Of a stretch of 64,000 nucleotides of DNA, positions 62,604 through 64,000 are shown one piece after another. Under the pieces are notes generated by a model. It was not told the DNA's origin, did not search any database, and saw only the letters and a program-made list of their open reading frames with translations. The stretch's first letter is position 1; each line of letters begins with the position of its first letter. The DNA is from Hyperoodon ampullatus (lineage: Eukaryota; Chordata; Mammalia; Artiodactyla; Ziphiidae). The position numbers were made by a program, and so were the translations under genes. The DNA is taken from assembly GCA_949752795.1 (NCBI GenBank), contig CATKHW010000283.1:124001-188000 (forward strand), read 5' to 3'.

Positions 62604-64000
62604 AGAGTGTTTTCTAAATGTGAGACACTGTTCTCTTTCTTAACTCAGTTCAAGTGTAGCCATGTTTACAGGATCTTCATAAGTGATATCTTATGATAAG
62701 TTTCTTTTTCTGTGTGACTTATTTCACTTAGAATCATCGTACCTGAATCCACCCATTTTGCTGCTACTGGTCTTATGACATTGATTTCATGGCTGAGGGA
62801 TATTCCATCGTACGTAAGTACCACAATTTTTTGAACCATGTTTATATTTTCTGGGATACTTAAGGTGTATCCAAGTTGAGGTCCTTGTATGCAGTGCAGC
62901 CCTAAATTTTGGGGTGGCTCTGTCTTATTGATTTTCAGTTTTCCCAAGGTATATTCCCTAGGCTGGTAGTGCCCTTGGCTCTGTAGCTCTGTTCTTTACT
63001 TGTTTTAGGGAACAGAATGCACTCCTCCAGAGAGGCAGTTGGCAATTTACATCCCGCCCATCAGCATAACAAGGCTCCCTGTTCTCCAGGGCCTGTCTTG
63101 CCTTTCTTGTTCTTACACATTTTGTGGATGTCCCTTTTGACCGGTGGGAAGTGATACTTCTTTGTAGTGCAGATTTGCATTGCCCGCTTGCTTGCTTGGC
63201 CAAAAAGGGCGTATGCGTTTTCTCCTGAATATATTCAGGAGAAAACGCATACGCCCTTTTTGGACAAGTGCATCATTGTCGAAGTTGTGCCCCTCTTCCT
63301 GTGCTTTAAAGGCGATTCCAACGTACCTCTTGAAATCTGTTTCCTGCTATTCTGCCTCGCTTTCAAGTCCGCCTCGTTGCCTTCCCTCAACAGATTTTTG
63401 GACGATAGTTGTCCTTTATTACTCGGCCAGTTTGTGAATTGCTGTGCCCCTGAGCTCCATTTTTCAACTCGTTTTTGGTGAGCTGACCGCAAGTCCAAAA
63501 TTTTGGTTCAGGACCTATACTGGTTCCCGGTGGGTGGCTGAGAATTTGGTTAATTCTTCTTCCTGCCGGGAAATTACAGTGATATGTGCCCGTCCAAATG
63601 CCTAACAGCTACTCTCTCATTGGTTCTCCCTCTTCCCTTTCATCCTCTGCCAAATTGGCAACCTGTGCGAACCAAGAGGTTAAAGGGGCTGTCTCTCCAA
63701 GTTGGGAGGTTGATAGTAAAGCAGACGGAAAGTCAAACCGGAGCACCAGGAGAGGGACTATGCGTTGAGTTTTAGAAACCTTTCGTATTCACAGTGTGTC
63801 CGTTCTCTAGGTTTCCCGCACTTGTTATAGCTGTAGTAATATTCCCTTCAACCTGGAGAGTTCGGACCCATGGAATGGGTGCCATGCATTATTGCTTTAA
63901 AGGGTCTGCATTTGCTCACCCAATCTCACCAATCGTCTCAGTCCCAAGTGTCCCTCCTTATGCCACATCCAGCTGTCGTTGTAGATAGGGTCATTCCAGC
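62604..64000 (+). repeat. Satellite unit M37 (type A), cut by the right window edge
   Basis: 1,397 bp of the unit are present. Palindrome 63195-63268 has one mismatch ('ttggacaag' on the right arm). 'tctttcttaac' at 62640 is shared only with M18. The unit is cut just before the poly(T) start of the L1 3' end. Confidence 0.97.

Larger units (their letters stand above)
1..64000 (+). repeat. Satellite DNA array, 1,739-bp unit, 37 copies head to tail
   Basis: The same sequence recurs every 1,739 bases across the whole window, always in the same orientation, with no interruption and no unique flank. Landmarks such as the palindrome centre fall at 592+1739n up to M21 and at 591+1739n afterwards, the shift coming from a single one-base deletion in M21. 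Units differ by scattered substitutions only. A unit this long, with an L1 3' end inside it, fits the common cetacean satellite as I remember it; other cetartiodactyl satellites are the alternative. Satellites of this kind form constitutive heterochromatin. The array must extend beyond both edges of the window. Confidence 0.98.

Noticed and set aside
1..64000. CRISPR array (regular spacing, palindromic repeat)
   Set aside because: The 1.7-kb spacing sequence is the same in every unit, so there are no unique spacers; there are no cas genes, and the L1 fragment shows a mammalian genome.
1..64000. Ribosomal, 5S, tRNA or histone gene cluster
   Set aside because: No rRNA, tRNA or histone landmark is visible in the unit on either strand.
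1..64000. Alpha-type satellite or the well-known bovine satellites
   Set aside because: There is no 171-bp or 31-bp sub-repeat in the unit, and the unit length does not match the bovine satellites I remember.
1..64000. Assembly artefact from copying one unit
   Set aside because: Units carry many private and shared substitutions in a structured pattern, which plain collapse or copying would not give. Local errors of copy number cannot be excluded from sequence alone.
1..64000. Endogenous retrovirus or virus-derived tandem array
   Set aside because: No LTR ends, primer binding site, or gag/pol/env motif is seen. The recognisable mobile part is LINE-1.

Overview
The whole 64,000-base window is one uninterrupted head-to-tail satellite DNA array. 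A 1,739-bp unit repeats in the same orientation 36 full times, plus a 1,397-bp partial copy at the right edge (37 units, called M1-M37 here; the unit phase is arbitrary and starts at base 1). Every unit is 1,739 bp except M21, which is 1,738 bp because it lost one T near base 35,482. No flanking unique DNA, gene, RNA gene, or inserted element is present. Units differ mainly by scattered single-base substitutions, of the order of one to two percent by eye.

Each unit has three parts, given in M1/M2 coordinates. (1) Bases 1439-2320, which cross the arbitrary unit boundary, look like the 3' end of a LINE-1 element lying antisense to the + strand: a T-rich remnant of the poly(A) tail, then the 3' UTR, then the decayed end of ORF2. 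(2) Bases 2331-2404 (592-665 in M1) form a 74-bp palindrome with 37-bp arms and no spacer. It lies about 10 bp beyond the last L1 resemblance I can see. (3) The next 773 bp (666-1438 in M1) I do not recognise.

The host is a mammal. The L1 3' UTR resembles the form I remember from cetartiodactyls, and a roughly 1.74-kb satellite built on an L1 3' end matches what I recall of the common cetacean satellite. A whale or dolphin is therefore my best guess, but it is an inference from memory and not a search result. The region is most likely constitutive heterochromatin.

The array has higher-order structure. One subtype (type A) fills the left 31 kb. A second subtype (type B) appears only from M19 on and is interspersed with A. 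Four-unit blocks M22-M25 and M26-M29 are copies of each other, and M31-M36 alternate two haplotypes. The most notable observation is the palindrome: 22 of 37 copies pair perfectly, and one of those (M10) has a matched pair of substitutions on opposite arms. I see no protein-coding gene. The many short open frames are by-products of a homogenised repeat, and those I checked start at GTG or TTG.
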